Counted from the first letter of the stretch, positions 10,101 to 19,630 are shown. The stretch is 58,059 bases of DNA from Candidatus Accumulibacter aalborgensis (GCF_900089955.1 NZ_FLQX01000121.1:1-58059), one strand, 5' to 3'. Notes: generated from the sequence alone by a model not told the origin. Made by a program: numbers and translations.

Positions 10101-13100
10101 TTGCCCATCAGTTCGCTGACCTTGATGTCGGGCGTCTTGAACTCCGGCCGGCCGAATCTCACTTTACCGGTACTGGTGTTGTAGCCCGCCGAGATCGTGG
10201 CGGAGAGCGACAGTTTTGGATCCAGCGTGTACTTGGGACCGTCGAACTTTTTTTCCCACAAGGTGATGGTCTTGACGATGAGGTTGGCTTCCGCGAACAG
10301 CTTGCCGTTGATGCCCAGCGAAAGCACGGGCGTGAGCGAGGCCGTGACATCGCTCTCCACGTCCAGGCCGTCCGCGTAACTCCAGGAAAACTTCGGATTG
10401 GCCTCGATCTTGGGTTCGATCCCCGCCTTGCCCTCGACGCCCACGCTGCCACCCACCGAGGCGATGCCGGCATCAAGCGTAAGTCGTGCATCCAGGTCGG
10501 CAGCCAGCCCGGCATAGGCCGGCACCTCGAACTTCGCATCGCCGAACAGCTTGAGCTTGTCGATCGTGGTCTCGGCCGGATTGAATTCCTTGACCCCGAT
10601 GCTGATGTTCTTGAACCCACCCGGCCCCACCCAGGCATCGCTGTACAGGCCACCTTTGAGCGAAAGATTGAGGCCTACCGCCACGCCACCCACCGAGATG
10701 GCCAAGCCCGGTACCGGGATCTTTGGTGAGGTCATTTCGAAGAGCGTCTTGCGGGAATCCTCTTCCTTGGGGAAGCGCTCGAAGAGCTTGGCCTCGGCCT
10801 TGGTGATGGTGCCGCTGATCCAGACGCTACCCCTCTTGTCGAGCCTGATGTTGGCTTCACCGTTGATGGTGTCGGTCAGCTTGGCCTTGAGCTTCCCGGT
10901 GCCATACACCACGAAGGTCTTGCCACCGCCCTTGCCGAGTGGTTTGCCGTTGTCATCTGCCCCACCGTTGGTGACGCCGATTGATATCTCACTACCCGAG
11001 AAAACTTTGCTGTCTTCGTAACCGAGCTTGCCGTTGAGGTCGACCAGGCCATCCTTGTAGCTACCTTCGAAACTGCCGCTGAGACCCTTGGGCAGGTCGG
11101 GCACGGCGCTGGCCGTGCCTTCCAGCGACCACGCGCCCTCGGCCTTGGCGAGCGTCATGTCCAGATTCCCGCTCTTGATGCCGGGCAGCTTTTCCAGCTC
11201 GGCCTTGCCGGTGATGCTGAAGTTCTCCGCGTCCTGAAACCTGGCGTCGGCCGTGAAGTTCTTGACGCCGGGGATATCGGTCTCGGCATTGCCGGAGGCC
11301 GTGAAGGTCTGGCTTTGTTGGGTGTAGGCGACGGTGAGCTTGGCCGCCTTGATGCCCTTGATCTTGCCCGGCTTGGAGATTTCCAGTACGCCCTTGGCGC
11401 CGAACTTCTCCTTCTCGCTCCACGAGGCCGTGATTGCGGCTTTGTCGAACAGGTCGCTCTGGAAGTCGACCTTGCCTTCGACCGACAGGCCGCTGCCTTG
11501 TACGAAGGTGGCCTTGAGCGAGCCGTCGGCCACATTGGTGATGGTGAAGAATATGTCGCCGCCCAGCTTGAAGCCTTGCGCTACGGAGTAGGCGGCCTGC
11601 ACCGTGGCCTCATCGACCGTCACACCCGGCGCGCTCAGATTGATCTGGTCGGAGCTGAATTCGATGTAGAACTCGATGTCGTCGCCATCGAGCCGCACCA
11701 TGATGGGGGCATTGAGCAAGGGAATCGAGGGCGTCAGCTTCCCTTCGCCCAGGATCTTGCCATCATCAATCTGGATATCATCGAACTCGACCGGGCTCAG
11801 GTTTTCAAAGGAAAGCGATTGCTTGCCGAGCTTGGCGGGGAAGCCGCGATACTTTCCGTCACCACTGAGCGTGAGCGTGACATCCGGCTTGGCGTGGGAC
11901 CACTTCTTGGGCAGCTTCCAGGTGGCCTCAATCGAGCCTGCCGTTCCGCTGCCTTTCTTGGCTGCTTCAGTGATGTTGATGTTCTTGAGTGTCAGGCCGG
12001 AGATGGCGGATTGCGCCGTGCCGCTGATCGCGAAGCTGCCCGGGCCGCTCTTGTGGCTAATGCGCTGGATGACTATGCCCCCGGGCGCATCGGCTAGCAG
12101 GAATTCCTTGTCGGTGCCCTCTTCGTCTACATCCGGCGTGGCCTCGGCGGTTTCAAGCGGTTTGGCTCCCTTGATCTCCGCCAGGTTCCACCAGGCGCTG
12201 TCCGCTGCGCTGGCGCCCGACTTGAGATTGGCGCTGGCGCTTGCGAAAACCAGATCGTGCTTCTTGAGGAAGGTCGTGCGCTTGGGCTGTGGGGCCTTGA
12301 AGCTGTTGAGGTAGGCGTCCACCTTGCTGTAGATCGCGCCTCGAATCGCGCCACCAGAGCTGCTGTTGCTGGGCTGGTCGAGCAGCTCCATGTTCTCCGG
12401 GCTGTTGCCCGTGCCGGTACCGTTTTCGCCCGAGACCTGCAGCTCCACGATGTGATCGACCTGGAAGCCATTGGTCACCGGCTTGCCATGGCGTGTCCAG
12501 GTCGGGATCTTCAGCAGCTTCTGCAACTGCGTAATGCTCTTGGATTGTGGCTTCTTCTTGTTGCCCAGTTGGAGTTTGAAAGACTCGCTGGCATCGTCGG
12601 GAACATTCTTGAGGCCCTTATCCTTGAGCTTCTGGCGAATCGTGGCTTCGGCGATCGTGATGCCCGAATTCCAGACGCCGACCTGCGCGGGATTGCCACG
12701 GCTGTAGCCGCGCTTGCGCTTGAGGTTTCCACTTGACGCATTGCCCTGGTATAGCGCCAGGTGGCGCGCTTTTACTGCGGGAATGTCGAGCTGGTCCAGC
12801 GCCTTGAGCGCGGCATTCGTCGCCGTCTGGTTGCGTGGCTTGTACTTGTCTTCCATCTCCGGATCGATTTTGCGTGCGATCACCGGGCCGGAATCCTGGT
12901 GCTGCACCACGTGGGTGAGCTCATGGGCGAGCAGCGCCAGCCCTGCTTTGCTGTTCGGCTGGTAGCGGCCGTGAGCGAAGAAGATGTCGTTACCGGTGGT
13001 GAAGGCGAGCGCGCCCAACTGCGTGCACAACTGGTGGGCGCGTGAGTCCTGATGGATGCGTACCTGGCTGAAGTCGTGCCCGAGCTGACCTTCCATGCGG

Positions 13101-13861
13101 GCGCGCACGTCCTCACTCAGGGGCTCGCCCTGGCCCCGCTGGTCCTTGATGGAACTGCCGACATCGGCACCGCGTACCGGCTCGGCACCACCGGTTTCCT
13201 CGGCGGGTGGCGTGCTGGCTGAGGCTTGCGCCTCCGGCTGGGCGACCGCACGGGAGATCGGTGCCGCGTCCTGACGGCCAGCGGGGCCGTTTGCTGGCGG
13301 TTTTATGGGTGGCGCCACGGCAGGTGCTGCCGCCTTTTCTGGTTTGCTCCCTGGAGCGATCGGGCCGCCGGCGCCGGTCTGGGCTTTTCCCGCCGCTGGT
13401 CCGGCACCGGGTGCAGACGCCGCAGCACCTTGCGCGGGGTCGAGTGCCCGGGGATCTTCCTTGCGCTTGATTTCCGCCGGTTTCGCCGGGGCAGCGCCCT
13501 GGGCCGCTGCCGGCGTAGCCGCCAGCTCCTGCATGCGCATCACCTTGTCGGCAGCCGCATCCGCTTCGCGCTCGACGGCATCGCCAGGTTCGCTGACCGC
13601 CAGCTTGGCGCGCACAGCCATGCGGTCGAAACGTTGCTGGCTACCGGCAGGTGCCGCCGCACCGGCTTTCGCAGTCGCCGCCGCCGGCGCACCGGCCTGA
13701 CCCTGCCCGGCGTTCTGCTCGGCTTTCGCTTGCTTGCCGGCCTGACGCTCGGCCGGCTTGCCTGCTGCGGCCGCCGGCGCCTTGCCCTGGTCGGCCTGGC
13801 CTGCCGCTGCGGGCGGCGTGGCCGGTTTCTTGAAGTCAGCGGCGGGAGCTGGGGCGGGCAT
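7196..13861 (-). CDS. Giant eCIS protein with two DUF4157 domains, HNH-like, caspase-like and SH3-like regions
   Basis: This 2221-residue protein is the last gene of the injection-system block. After an Ala/Pro/Lys-rich start comes the usual DUF4157 leader (AVEREADAAADKVM). DUF4157 domain 1 follows with HELTH at 313-317, then an HNH-like segment (VDHIVEL, His about 470, with SPENMELLDQPSN). A long beta-rich repetitive region spans roughly residues 600-1180. A second DUF4157 domain has HELTH at 1401-1405. A later region has GGHGN (His about 1724) and IVLDACLTDS (Cys about 1780), spaced like the His/Cys dyad of caspase or CHAT-type peptidases. The end looks like a bacterial SH3 domain. DUF4157 is the domain most associated with eCIS loci and their payloads. 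A role as effector or effector carrier is inferred. There is no signal peptide. Confidence 0.85.
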   Translation of the reverse strand: MPAPAPAADFKKPATPPAAAGQADQGKAPAAAAGKPAERQAGKQAKAEQNAGQGQAGAPAAATAKAGAAAPAGSQQRFDRMAVRAKLAVSEPGDAVEREADAAADKVMRMQELAATPAAAQGAAPAKPAEIKRKEDPRALDPAQGAAASAPGAGPAAGKAQTGAGGPIAPGSKPEKAAAPAVAPPIKPPANGPAGRQDAAPISRAVAQPEAQASASTPPAEETGGAEPVRGADVGSSIKDQRGQGEPLSEDVRARMEGQLGHDFSQVRIHQDSRAHQLCTQLGALAFTTGNDIFFAHGRYQPNSKAGLALLAHELTHVVQHQDSGPVIARKIDPEMEDKYKPRNQTATNAALKALDQLDIPAVKARHLALYQGNASSGNLKRKRGYSRGNPAQVGVWNSGITIAEATIRQKLKDKGLKNVPDDASESFKLQLGNKKKPQSKSITQLQKLLKIPTWTRHGKPVTNGFQVDHIVELQVSGENGTGTGNSPENMELLDQPSNSSSGGAIRGAIYSKVDAYLNSFKAPQPKRTTFLKKHDLVFASASANLKSGASAADSAWWNLAEIKGAKPLETAEATPDVDEEGTDKEFLLADAPGGIVIQRISHKSGPGSFAISGTAQSAISGLTLKNINITEAAKKGSGTAGSIEATWKLPKKWSHAKPDVTLTLSGDGKYRGFPAKLGKQSLSFENLSPVEFDDIQIDDGKILGEGKLTPSIPLLNAPIMVRLDGDDIEFYIEFSSDQINLSAPGVTVDEATVQAAYSVAQGFKLGGDIFFTITNVADGSLKATFVQGSGLSVEGKVDFQSDLFDKAAITASWSEKEKFGAKGVLEISKPGKIKGIKAAKLTVAYTQQSQTFTASGNAETDIPGVKNFTADARFQDAENFSITGKAELEKLPGIKSGNLDMTLAKAEGAWSLEGTASAVPDLPKGLSGSFEGSYKDGLVDLNGKLGYEDSKVFSGSEISIGVTNGGADDNGKPLGKGGGKTFVVYGTGKLKAKLTDTINGEANIRLDKRGSVWISGTITKAEAKLFERFPKEEDSRKTLFEMTSPKIPVPGLAISVGGVAVGLNLSLKGGLYSDAWVGPGGFKNISIGVKEFNPAETTIDKLKLFGDAKFEVPAYAGLAADLDARLTLDAGIASVGGSVGVEGKAGIEPKIEANPKFSWSYADGLDVESDVTASLTPVLSLGINGKLFAEANLIVKTITLWEKKFDGPKYTLDPKLSLSATISAGYNTSTGKVRFGRPEFKTPDIKVSELMGNIMGKGEERVETHYDEELGICRSPESGATTLAEPADANPSGAPAPRDAIAAPGMRSAAPNPRSSAQQLDRAQLLERIGEGVPLPDRIRNEFEQAMGVDLSQVFIHTNPGAFDTARSLQARAFAFDIHIVFAEGEFQPDRPEGRSLLAHELTHVLQLRDGLTDIARWPAVTRTSAQTSETPASIRAMTLSGFSLLTETQLDWATSPDLQADGPALAAFREIDRFAERPNVLAGAGELKVGEVITKGIPGIYAPLEKYAEGAATRNTAWLRSTSDINKAESWGRDLTTLEAAWPAANLSLVMRAPPDPAAAKAPFEKLVDPATPELANFIGYLTTCKPVLSANDGSEVDSYLALRGEGVLPQSYHGRINYAQTYHHFTRNTLDGLVSNEAFPQWKQQWSWFQRPLTVVLYPAIDDNHAFHRNAGLEAMVTSSDILSIVIEGHASVGDYQAQLAPVAARYGINGEIYQAMVGGHGNSTVLNLAGSANAAVTVDALGTSGTSGANTTGLMTELTRLMSSSPAQRRIVLDACLTDSHHVASALRASPADAAADVNAAIAADPSLRDVVAGIAGAGATVLGADASFAPSETTFKTPGSLDIGLGVPGDPDLVASKLVYVEFGSEPAGCMRAVLECWAADQVAGTHDCRDAMLRRIGAGRSTHVAAAATDTWRESIIQPLYDLAANHYWGSGDAIRQLGEVADHVFLLYMVNHTTPAQINNSLAVIAGNVAQVNQFFTRVTADPTSTANMRVAITLEQVWMQYNHARRGQFMTELARYGSCALAAADLDMNLVMPQVPDLLALPPAAAQLKLALLAARHAPVLSPPPSPLPAHIAFLRGLLGAGPTFPAAAGVLAALGPLAGGSEEEILAAIGRPVAGAPDPTRPANANINLGRADVPDENDFAVTPLRRNGVVATARDDLMVRSRPTTATNANIFAHLPSATPVLVIGEFGTWYVIEQPRSTGFVAKRYITLVP

Positions 13862-13876
13862 GATCTGTCGACCTCA

Positions 13877-16800
13877 TCAACCGGCGTTGAGTTCGAAGAA
13901 GATCACCTCGTCGTAGTCGTCGGGGACGAGCCCGATCTCGATGAGTTGGCCCCGGTCGTGCGTGTTGATCTGCTCGACGACCTGCCGCGCGGCCGTCGGA
14001 GCCGGCCTGCTGGCGGCAGTCAGGGCGTCGACCACTGCCTGCAGGCGCACTGCCGCGCCACCATCGGGAGCCGCCCTGGTGGTCGCCAGAGTCACCCCAA
14101 GCACCGGCTGGTTGGCGGTCAACGAAGCGATGAAATTCGCCAGCGCCATGCCCTGCGGCTGGTTGTCGACAAACTGCAGCGGACTGCGCGGCGCCTCCGT
14201 GGTCAGGTAGTGGTTGGGCGCATCCCAGTTGCCGTAGATCAGCAGCGCATTGCGCGCCTCGCCAATGACCGCAGTGACCACCAGCATGCCGCCGTCGAGA
14301 GCGCCATCGGCCAGCGCTGGTGGCGGGTGCGGAATCGCCGCCAGCGCCCCTTGACCAGCCGCTGGCGTCTCGGTGAGGCTGGCGATCTGCTGCAGCATGT
14401 TGCGCAGGCGGAAATGGTTCTGCCAGCCCTGCCCGGTTGCCGGCGCGGATTCCCAGACCCGGCCGAAAGCCACTTGCGGCGCTGGCTGCGCCAGCCGCCA
14501 CATAGCCAACACACGGTCGGCCGACTCTTCGGCAAAGGTGCTCTCGTCACGGAAGCGCAAGATGCCGACGCGCTGGAACTTGAAACGCGCGAGCGTATTG
14601 GCATCGCCCTTGTCGACGGCGGCCCGCAATAGATCCAGATCCTTCAGGGTATCCAGCCGCAGATGCCAGACCTGAAACGCTTCCAGCGCGGCAACGGTGA
14701 GCGGCGTGCACAGCGGGCCGCACAGATGCGTCCGTGCCCGGCGGAACATGATCCAGTCGTGCGTCGCACGCACCTGTTGCGCCGGCAGGACGTCCAGAGT
14801 CGGGAACAGCCGGCGGCGCGCGCGCGCCAGGAAGGCGGCATCGTCAGTGGCCTCGGCGATCGCCAGCAGGGCGTTCATCACCGACGCACCGAGCGCACTC
14901 GACGCCGCCGGAATTCCGGCGAGGGCGCTCATGACCAGCAACTGCTCGCGGGCGGCGAGCAGCGCACCGCTGGCCAGCGAAGCGTTGCTGTTCACCATCG
15001 CGCGTACCAGCTTCTGGAGAACGACCTGTTGCGCTGTGGTGGCGGCGCTGACCGAAAGCGTCGCGCGGCGCGGCGTGTCGTCCCAGTCGACGAACACCGG
15101 CGAACTCTTCGGGTCATGCCGCTGATCGTCGAGGATGAAGCTCCCGGCGTCGCCGTCACCCTTGCGCAGCATCGTCAAGCGCAGCGAACTGCGGTTGGTC
15201 TGCGTCACCGGCCCTTCGCTGCCGCCGTAAGCAGTAGTGCTGGCCACCATGTCGATCTGCACCAGCAACTCGACGTAGTTGCCCACCGGCTGGCGCGACA
15301 GCAAGGTCAGCTCACCAGCGATCGCCGAGGCAGTACCCCGGCTGCCGATGATCAGGCGTAGTTCCGCCTTGACCTCGATGGCGTCGCCAATGCCAAGATC
15401 GAAAGGATCATTGCCGACGTCGCCAGCCAGGTACACGCTCAAGCGACCTAGATCGAGCCTCGTCGCCTGCGCACGTCTTGCCTCCAGATCGGCAAGCTCC
15501 TGCGCGTCGACCGATGTCGCCAGCGTCAGGGCGTAACTGCCTTTGTCGCGCGCTTCTGTGCGCGCCATACCCGAAAGCGTCAGCGTAGTGAGCGAGTTCA
15601 CGGAATTCGTCGCGCCGCCAGAGGTGTTGTCCTGCAGGTCAGCGCTCGGCGCAGCGAAATTCGCGTTCGCCTCGCTGACCGGCGCCGATGTCTGTTCGAC
15701 CACCTGGTCTTGCCCGTCGTCGTTGCCGAAGTTGAAAACCGTCAGGGCCGCGGCGCGCATGTCGACCTGCCACCAGGTGCCGGCTGCCTGCGCCTGCAGG
15801 TCGATCACCTGCCCATCGGGGACAAAGATTTCGACCTCCTCGAGCGCAGCGGGATTGTCGATGCCGCGGGTCAGCGAAATACGGTCCAGGTGCTGGGCTT
15901 CGGAGAGCAGATGGGCAATTTCGTCGGCGCGCACGGCGTGGTAGTGCAGCACGACTCCCTCGCCAAAAATGCGCGCGAGTTGCTCCTCGATGGCCACCTT
16001 GCCGGCCGCCACCGGAAGATAGCCGGCCGGCGGCAGTTCCATGAAGCCGGCATTGATCAGCATTCTCTGTACCGGCAGCGCGCCGGTCCCTAGTTCGGCC
16101 ACCGAGAGCTGACTGCTCAACTCGTAGAGCTCGCTGTAAGCCACCTTCACTTCGTTGGCCGCATCCTGCGCTCCTTTCCTGGTCGGCTTGTCGCCAAACG
16201 ACTGGACGATTTTCTCGGCGCTGTCGCGGTACTTCTTTTGCAGAGCCTCGAGTTCCTTGCGCGTCTTGTCGAGTAGCAGGCGCAACTGCTCACAGTCGTC
16301 GCCCGGATTGATGACCACGCTGCCGGCGTCGAAAGTGCCGCTGAGCTGGCACTGAAACTGCAGGATCTGGGCGACGAAGACGTTCCACGGCCGCATTGCC
16401 ATGCGCCCCTGCCAGTAGCCGCGCGCCTGGCTATCCATGCGCTCGCGGCGACCACTCCAGGCGTCGAGTACCCGATTGGCGCCGGCTTCGCGCACCAACA
16501 GCCCGATCACCACTTCGTCGCGACCATAGAGACCAGCCGGCTCGCACCAGAGATTGCTGGCCAGGCCGGCGGCACTGACCGCGCTCGCCGTCAGCCAGGG
16601 TTCGGCGGCAAAATAGCCCGCCGCGATGCGATTGCGCAGGTGGACCAGCGACGCGGGAACTGCGCTGCTCACCGGCAATTGCAGACTGATCGGACGCAAG
16701 CGCACGACGACGCCTTCGCGCCACCACGGATGCCGCGAGTCGCTGACGCAGGCGCTCTCGCAGAGTTTGCCGAACACCGGCTCGTTGCCGCACTGCCCTT

Positions 16801-17248
16801 CGATCGGCCCGACGGTGATCTCGTAGATCGCCAGGGCAGCGGTTTCCTTCACCCCGACTTTGGCGGCTTCGGGACAATCGCCGAAACTCGCGTTGCCACT
16901 CGCCGGCGCCGGCGTGGCGGTCACCAGCAGGTCACTGATCGCCGCCTGCATCTCGCCGCTGGCGAGAACGAAATTGCCCGCCGCGGTGACCGCCAGTCCG
17001 GCGCCGACGACGAGTTGCGTGCCGCTGATGGCGATGCCCAGCCCGTGAACGACGCCCCAGCCGCCGGCGAGGTTGGCCAGCCGCGTCCGCGTGCGGTGGT
17101 AATCCTGTTCGAGCGCAAAAGCGTCAGCGCGCAGGAACTGACCATCGAAGAAATGCAGGCGGGTCAGTGGGCTGGCCTGCTCGATGAAAGCGACGCCGTC
17201 CCTGGCGCTGATTTCGACGGTCTCGCCGGTGATTTCGTTTGTGCCCAT
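13877..17248 (-). CDS. Large eCIS-associated structural protein (1123 residues)
   Basis: I do not recognise a named family, but the gene lies 15 bases upstream of the giant DUF4157 gene and 9 bases downstream of its partner. Residues 31-97 (LHFFDGQFLRADAF, EQDYHRTR, GWGVVHGL) form a module also found in the neighbouring 317-residue protein (its residues 34-102), so the two share an N-terminal domain. A predicted coiled coil lies near residues 320-370 (LLLDKTRKELEALQKKYRD). The C-terminal half is alpha-helical. It could be a particle-surface or adaptor protein that links cargo to the baseplate. That is inference from position and size. Confidence 0.7.
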   Translation of the reverse strand: MGTNEITGETVEISARDGVAFIEQASPLTRLHFFDGQFLRADAFALEQDYHRTRTRLANLAGGWGVVHGLGIAISGTQLVVGAGLAVTAAGNFVLASGEMQAAISDLLVTATPAPASGNASFGDCPEAAKVGVKETAALAIYEITVGPIEGQCGNEPVFGKLCESACVSDSRHPWWREGVVVRLRPISLQLPVSSAVPASLVHLRNRIAAGYFAAEPWLTASAVSAAGLASNLWCEPAGLYGRDEVVIGLLVREAGANRVLDAWSGRRERMDSQARGYWQGRMAMRPWNVFVAQILQFQCQLSGTFDAGSVVINPGDDCEQLRLLLDKTRKELEALQKKYRDSAEKIVQSFGDKPTRKGAQDAANEVKVAYSELYELSSQLSVAELGTGALPVQRMLINAGFMELPPAGYLPVAAGKVAIEEQLARIFGEGVVLHYHAVRADEIAHLLSEAQHLDRISLTRGIDNPAALEEVEIFVPDGQVIDLQAQAAGTWWQVDMRAAALTVFNFGNDDGQDQVVEQTSAPVSEANANFAAPSADLQDNTSGGATNSVNSLTTLTLSGMARTEARDKGSYALTLATSVDAQELADLEARRAQATRLDLGRLSVYLAGDVGNDPFDLGIGDAIEVKAELRLIIGSRGTASAIAGELTLLSRQPVGNYVELLVQIDMVASTTAYGGSEGPVTQTNRSSLRLTMLRKGDGDAGSFILDDQRHDPKSSPVFVDWDDTPRRATLSVSAATTAQQVVLQKLVRAMVNSNASLASGALLAAREQLLVMSALAGIPAASSALGASVMNALLAIAEATDDAAFLARARRRLFPTLDVLPAQQVRATHDWIMFRRARTHLCGPLCTPLTVAALEAFQVWHLRLDTLKDLDLLRAAVDKGDANTLARFKFQRVGILRFRDESTFAEESADRVLAMWRLAQPAPQVAFGRVWESAPATGQGWQNHFRLRNMLQQIASLTETPAAGQGALAAIPHPPPALADGALDGGMLVVTAVIGEARNALLIYGNWDAPNHYLTTEAPRSPLQFVDNQPQGMALANFIASLTANQPVLGVTLATTRAAPDGGAAVRLQAVVDALTAASRPAPTAARQVVEQINTHDRGQLIEIGLVPDDYDEVIFFELNAG

Positions 17249-17257
17249 GACTAGCCC

Positions 17258-18211
17258 CTAAATGATGGTTGAGGGTGGTGGATCGGCGAGGAGGACCATT
17301 TGCAGCAGGCTGCTCGGCAGCAAGGTGCTGCGCGCGCCGAGTTCGACGCTGCCAATCGTCGCCTGCCAGCCATTTGCGTCTTGCCAGATATGGACCTCGC
17401 GCAGGCGGGCGAGGGTCAGGCAGAGGTCCGCTTCGTCGGCCTCGGGTGCGAAGGGCGAAATGTCGGCGACGGCGCGCGCGCTGATCTCGCGCAGCAATGC
17501 AGCGCGTGCAGCGCCCTGCTCGGCGGCCGGCAGTGCCTGCACGGCGGCGACGCTGTCGCTCAACCACTGCTCGGCAGGTAGCGGCTGGCCTTCGCCATCG
17601 GTGGCCACGACGGCCAGCCCCAGCCAGCGCTGCAACAGGTGATACGGGCCTGGCCGCACGGCTACCGCCGCGTCCACGTGTCGATGCAGCGCCAACTGGG
17701 CGGTTTCACAGAGCCGCGCGTAGGCAATGTCGGCGGCACTGCCGGCGCAGGGCTCGGCGATCGCCGGCACGGGTTGATCGAGACAACTGCTGTAACAGAC
17801 GACGACGTCGAGGTCGAAACGGACATCCTCAACCGACTTGAGGTCGTCGAATTCCTCGTCGCCCGAATGTTTTTCCCACCACTTGGGCAGACTGACGCAC
17901 TGCTCCTTGTCGAGCAGAAGGTCGCGCCCCAGCGAGTCGATCGCGTAGCCGGGGCCGACGTGCAGTTCGAAATCCTTGTCGTCGAAACGCACCGGATAAC
18001 CGGCGACGACGCCGCTGCCATGCAACAGGCGTTGGTGACGGCGCAGACGGCCGACATGGAAGCCCTGCTCGGCGCGAAAATCCGCCACTCCCAACAGCAT
18101 GCCGAAATGATAGTTCGGCGCGCACTGCGGGTTGTCGGGCAGACTCGCCGCGCAACGGTCGATCACCGGCAGGCCGTTGCAAGCGAGGCCGGGTGTGTCA
18201 GTCGGGTTCAT
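17258..18211 (-). CDS. eCIS-associated protein with a module shared with its neighbour (317 residues)
   Basis: Start 18211 (MNPTDTPGL) was chosen because the longer reading would overlap the upstream gene and adds a basic, unstructured stretch. Residues 34-102 (NYHFGMLLGVADFRAEQ, LHGSGVV, VGPGYAIDSLGRDLLL) align with the N-terminus of the 1123-residue protein. The rest has a helical segment around AYARLCETAQLALHRHVDAA. Proteins opening with this module are found in contractile tail-like clusters, but I know of no assigned function. The gene sits between the coiled-coil gene (16-base gap) and the 1123-residue gene (9-base gap). Confidence 0.7.
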   Translation of the reverse strand: MNPTDTPGLACNGLPVIDRCAASLPDNPQCAPNYHFGMLLGVADFRAEQGFHVGRLRRHQRLLHGSGVVAGYPVRFDDKDFELHVGPGYAIDSLGRDLLLDKEQCVSLPKWWEKHSGDEEFDDLKSVEDVRFDLDVVVCYSSCLDQPVPAIAEPCAGSAADIAYARLCETAQLALHRHVDAAVAVRPGPYHLLQRWLGLAVVATDGEGQPLPAEQWLSDSVAAVQALPAAEQGAARAALLREISARAVADISPFAPEADEADLCLTLARLREVHIWQDANGWQATIGSVELGARSTLLPSSLLQMVLLADPPPSTII

Positions 18212-18227
18212 GGCTAGCCCTCCGTAC

Positions 18228-19601
18228 TCAGAACGGCGAAGCGCTACGGGCGAAGGCGCTGGCGCGTTGCCGTTGCGTTTCGCTCTCGGCCAGATCGGCG
18301 GCGCCGGCGCGGGCGGCAGCCACGGCGGCCGCGTTCGTCTTGCGCTGCACCAGGCGTGCGGCACTCAGGGCGCTGACCAGACTGGCCTCGGCCGAATCCA
18401 GACTGGCCAGCAGAGTGGCCACGGTGGGCGGCCCGGCCAGCCAGGTCAACCGCGCCAGAGCGCTGTCGAGGCTGTCGAGCGCCTCCCAGAGGGCGTCGGG
18501 GACGGCGGCAAACCACGCTTGCAGCGTCGTCCGCGCACCGCCATCGAGCGCCGCGCGCGCGGTCTCCAGGTCGGCCATTTTTCCGTCCAGTGCTGCGCGC
18601 TGGGCGCCGAGCGTGGCGGCATCCAGCTCGGCCTGCGTCGCGTCAGGCTGCGCCTGCATCGCGGCGTGCAGCGCCTGGTCGTAGCTGGCCTGCGCAGCGC
18701 GCAGCGCAACCTGGCCGTCATCGACGTCGGTCAGCCTGGCCAGTGCCGTTTCGCGAGCAGCCTTCCTGGTCGCGTCGTGCACACGTTCATGCTGCCAGGG
18801 CGTCAGGATCGAGAAGGCGGTCGGTGGCACCGCCACCGGCAGCGCTGCCAGCCGCCTCAAGGTGGCGGCGTCGGCCACCAGCGCCGGCGCCGCCTGAAAA
18901 CGGGCGATGACCGCCTGCAGGGCAGCGTCGTAGGAGCGCTGCGCCTGCGCCAGATCGTCGTGACTGGCATTGAAAGCGGCACTCTCGACTTCGTCGGCGG
19001 CGGTCGCCGACGCCTCGACGATCGCGCGCCGCGCGCGCACGCGCTTGAGAAAGTCTTCTGCCGCCGTGACGCTTGACGGGAACTCTCCTTCGACTCGGTC
19101 GCGCGCGTCGGCGGCGTCAGCAGCGAGCACTGCGGCGGCGTCAGTAGCCAAGGTGGCCAGGCCGCCGGTGGTCAGCGCGTCGCTGATCACGGTGTGCGCG
19201 GCACTTTCCTGCGTCGCTTGCCTGAGCGCGCGCCGGGCCTCGGCCAGATCGCCGCCGAGCGCGCCCGTTCGCTGCTGACCAGCCGCCAGATCGGCGCGCA
19301 GACTGTGCACCGCGAACTCTGCTTTGGCCTGGCTGACTCTGGCCTCCGCCAGAGAGGCGAGCGCCTCCTCCATCCGGACCAGCAGCGGGTCGCCATCGGC
19401 CGGCATCGGGATCGCGGCCAGGGCCTTGCGTGCGGCAGCCAGCGCTTCGCCCTCGCTGCGCAGCGCATCGGCAGCCGCGCGCTGGGCGGTCTGAGCGGCA
19501 GCGAGCGTGCCGCGCAGCGTCGCCACCGCCACCTGCTCGGTGCCGAGAGCGGTACCGAGGCGGGTCACTTCGTCGTTCCAGTACTGGGTCCGGGTGGCCA
19601 T
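18228..19601 (-). CDS. Alanine-rich coiled-coil eCIS protein, candidate tape measure
   Basis: This 457-residue protein is almost entirely helical: Ala about a third of residues, many EALA, ARR and SYDQAL-type heptads, few aromatics, no membrane segment or signal peptide. It lies between the ATPase gene and the 317-residue gene. No other gene in the block looks like a classical tape measure (Afp14-like), and a long helical protein is the expected form of one. At about 1.5 angstroms per helical residue it would span close to 690 angstroms. The role is inferred. It could also be a scaffolding or fibre-stalk protein. Confidence 0.65.
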   Translation of the reverse strand: MATRTQYWNDEVTRLGTALGTEQVAVATLRGTLAAAQTAQRAAADALRSEGEALAAARKALAAIPMPADGDPLLVRMEEALASLAEARVSQAKAEFAVHSLRADLAAGQQRTGALGGDLAEARRALRQATQESAAHTVISDALTTGGLATLATDAAAVLAADAADARDRVEGEFPSSVTAAEDFLKRVRARRAIVEASATAADEVESAAFNASHDDLAQAQRSYDAALQAVIARFQAAPALVADAATLRRLAALPVAVPPTAFSILTPWQHERVHDATRKAARETALARLTDVDDGQVALRAAQASYDQALHAAMQAQPDATQAELDAATLGAQRAALDGKMADLETARAALDGGARTTLQAWFAAVPDALWEALDSLDSALARLTWLAGPPTVATLLASLDSAEASLVSALSAARLVQRKTNAAAVAAARAGAADLAESETQRQRASAFARSASPF

Positions 19602-19630
19602 GGAAATTCCTCCTGTCAGCGTGCCAGTCG

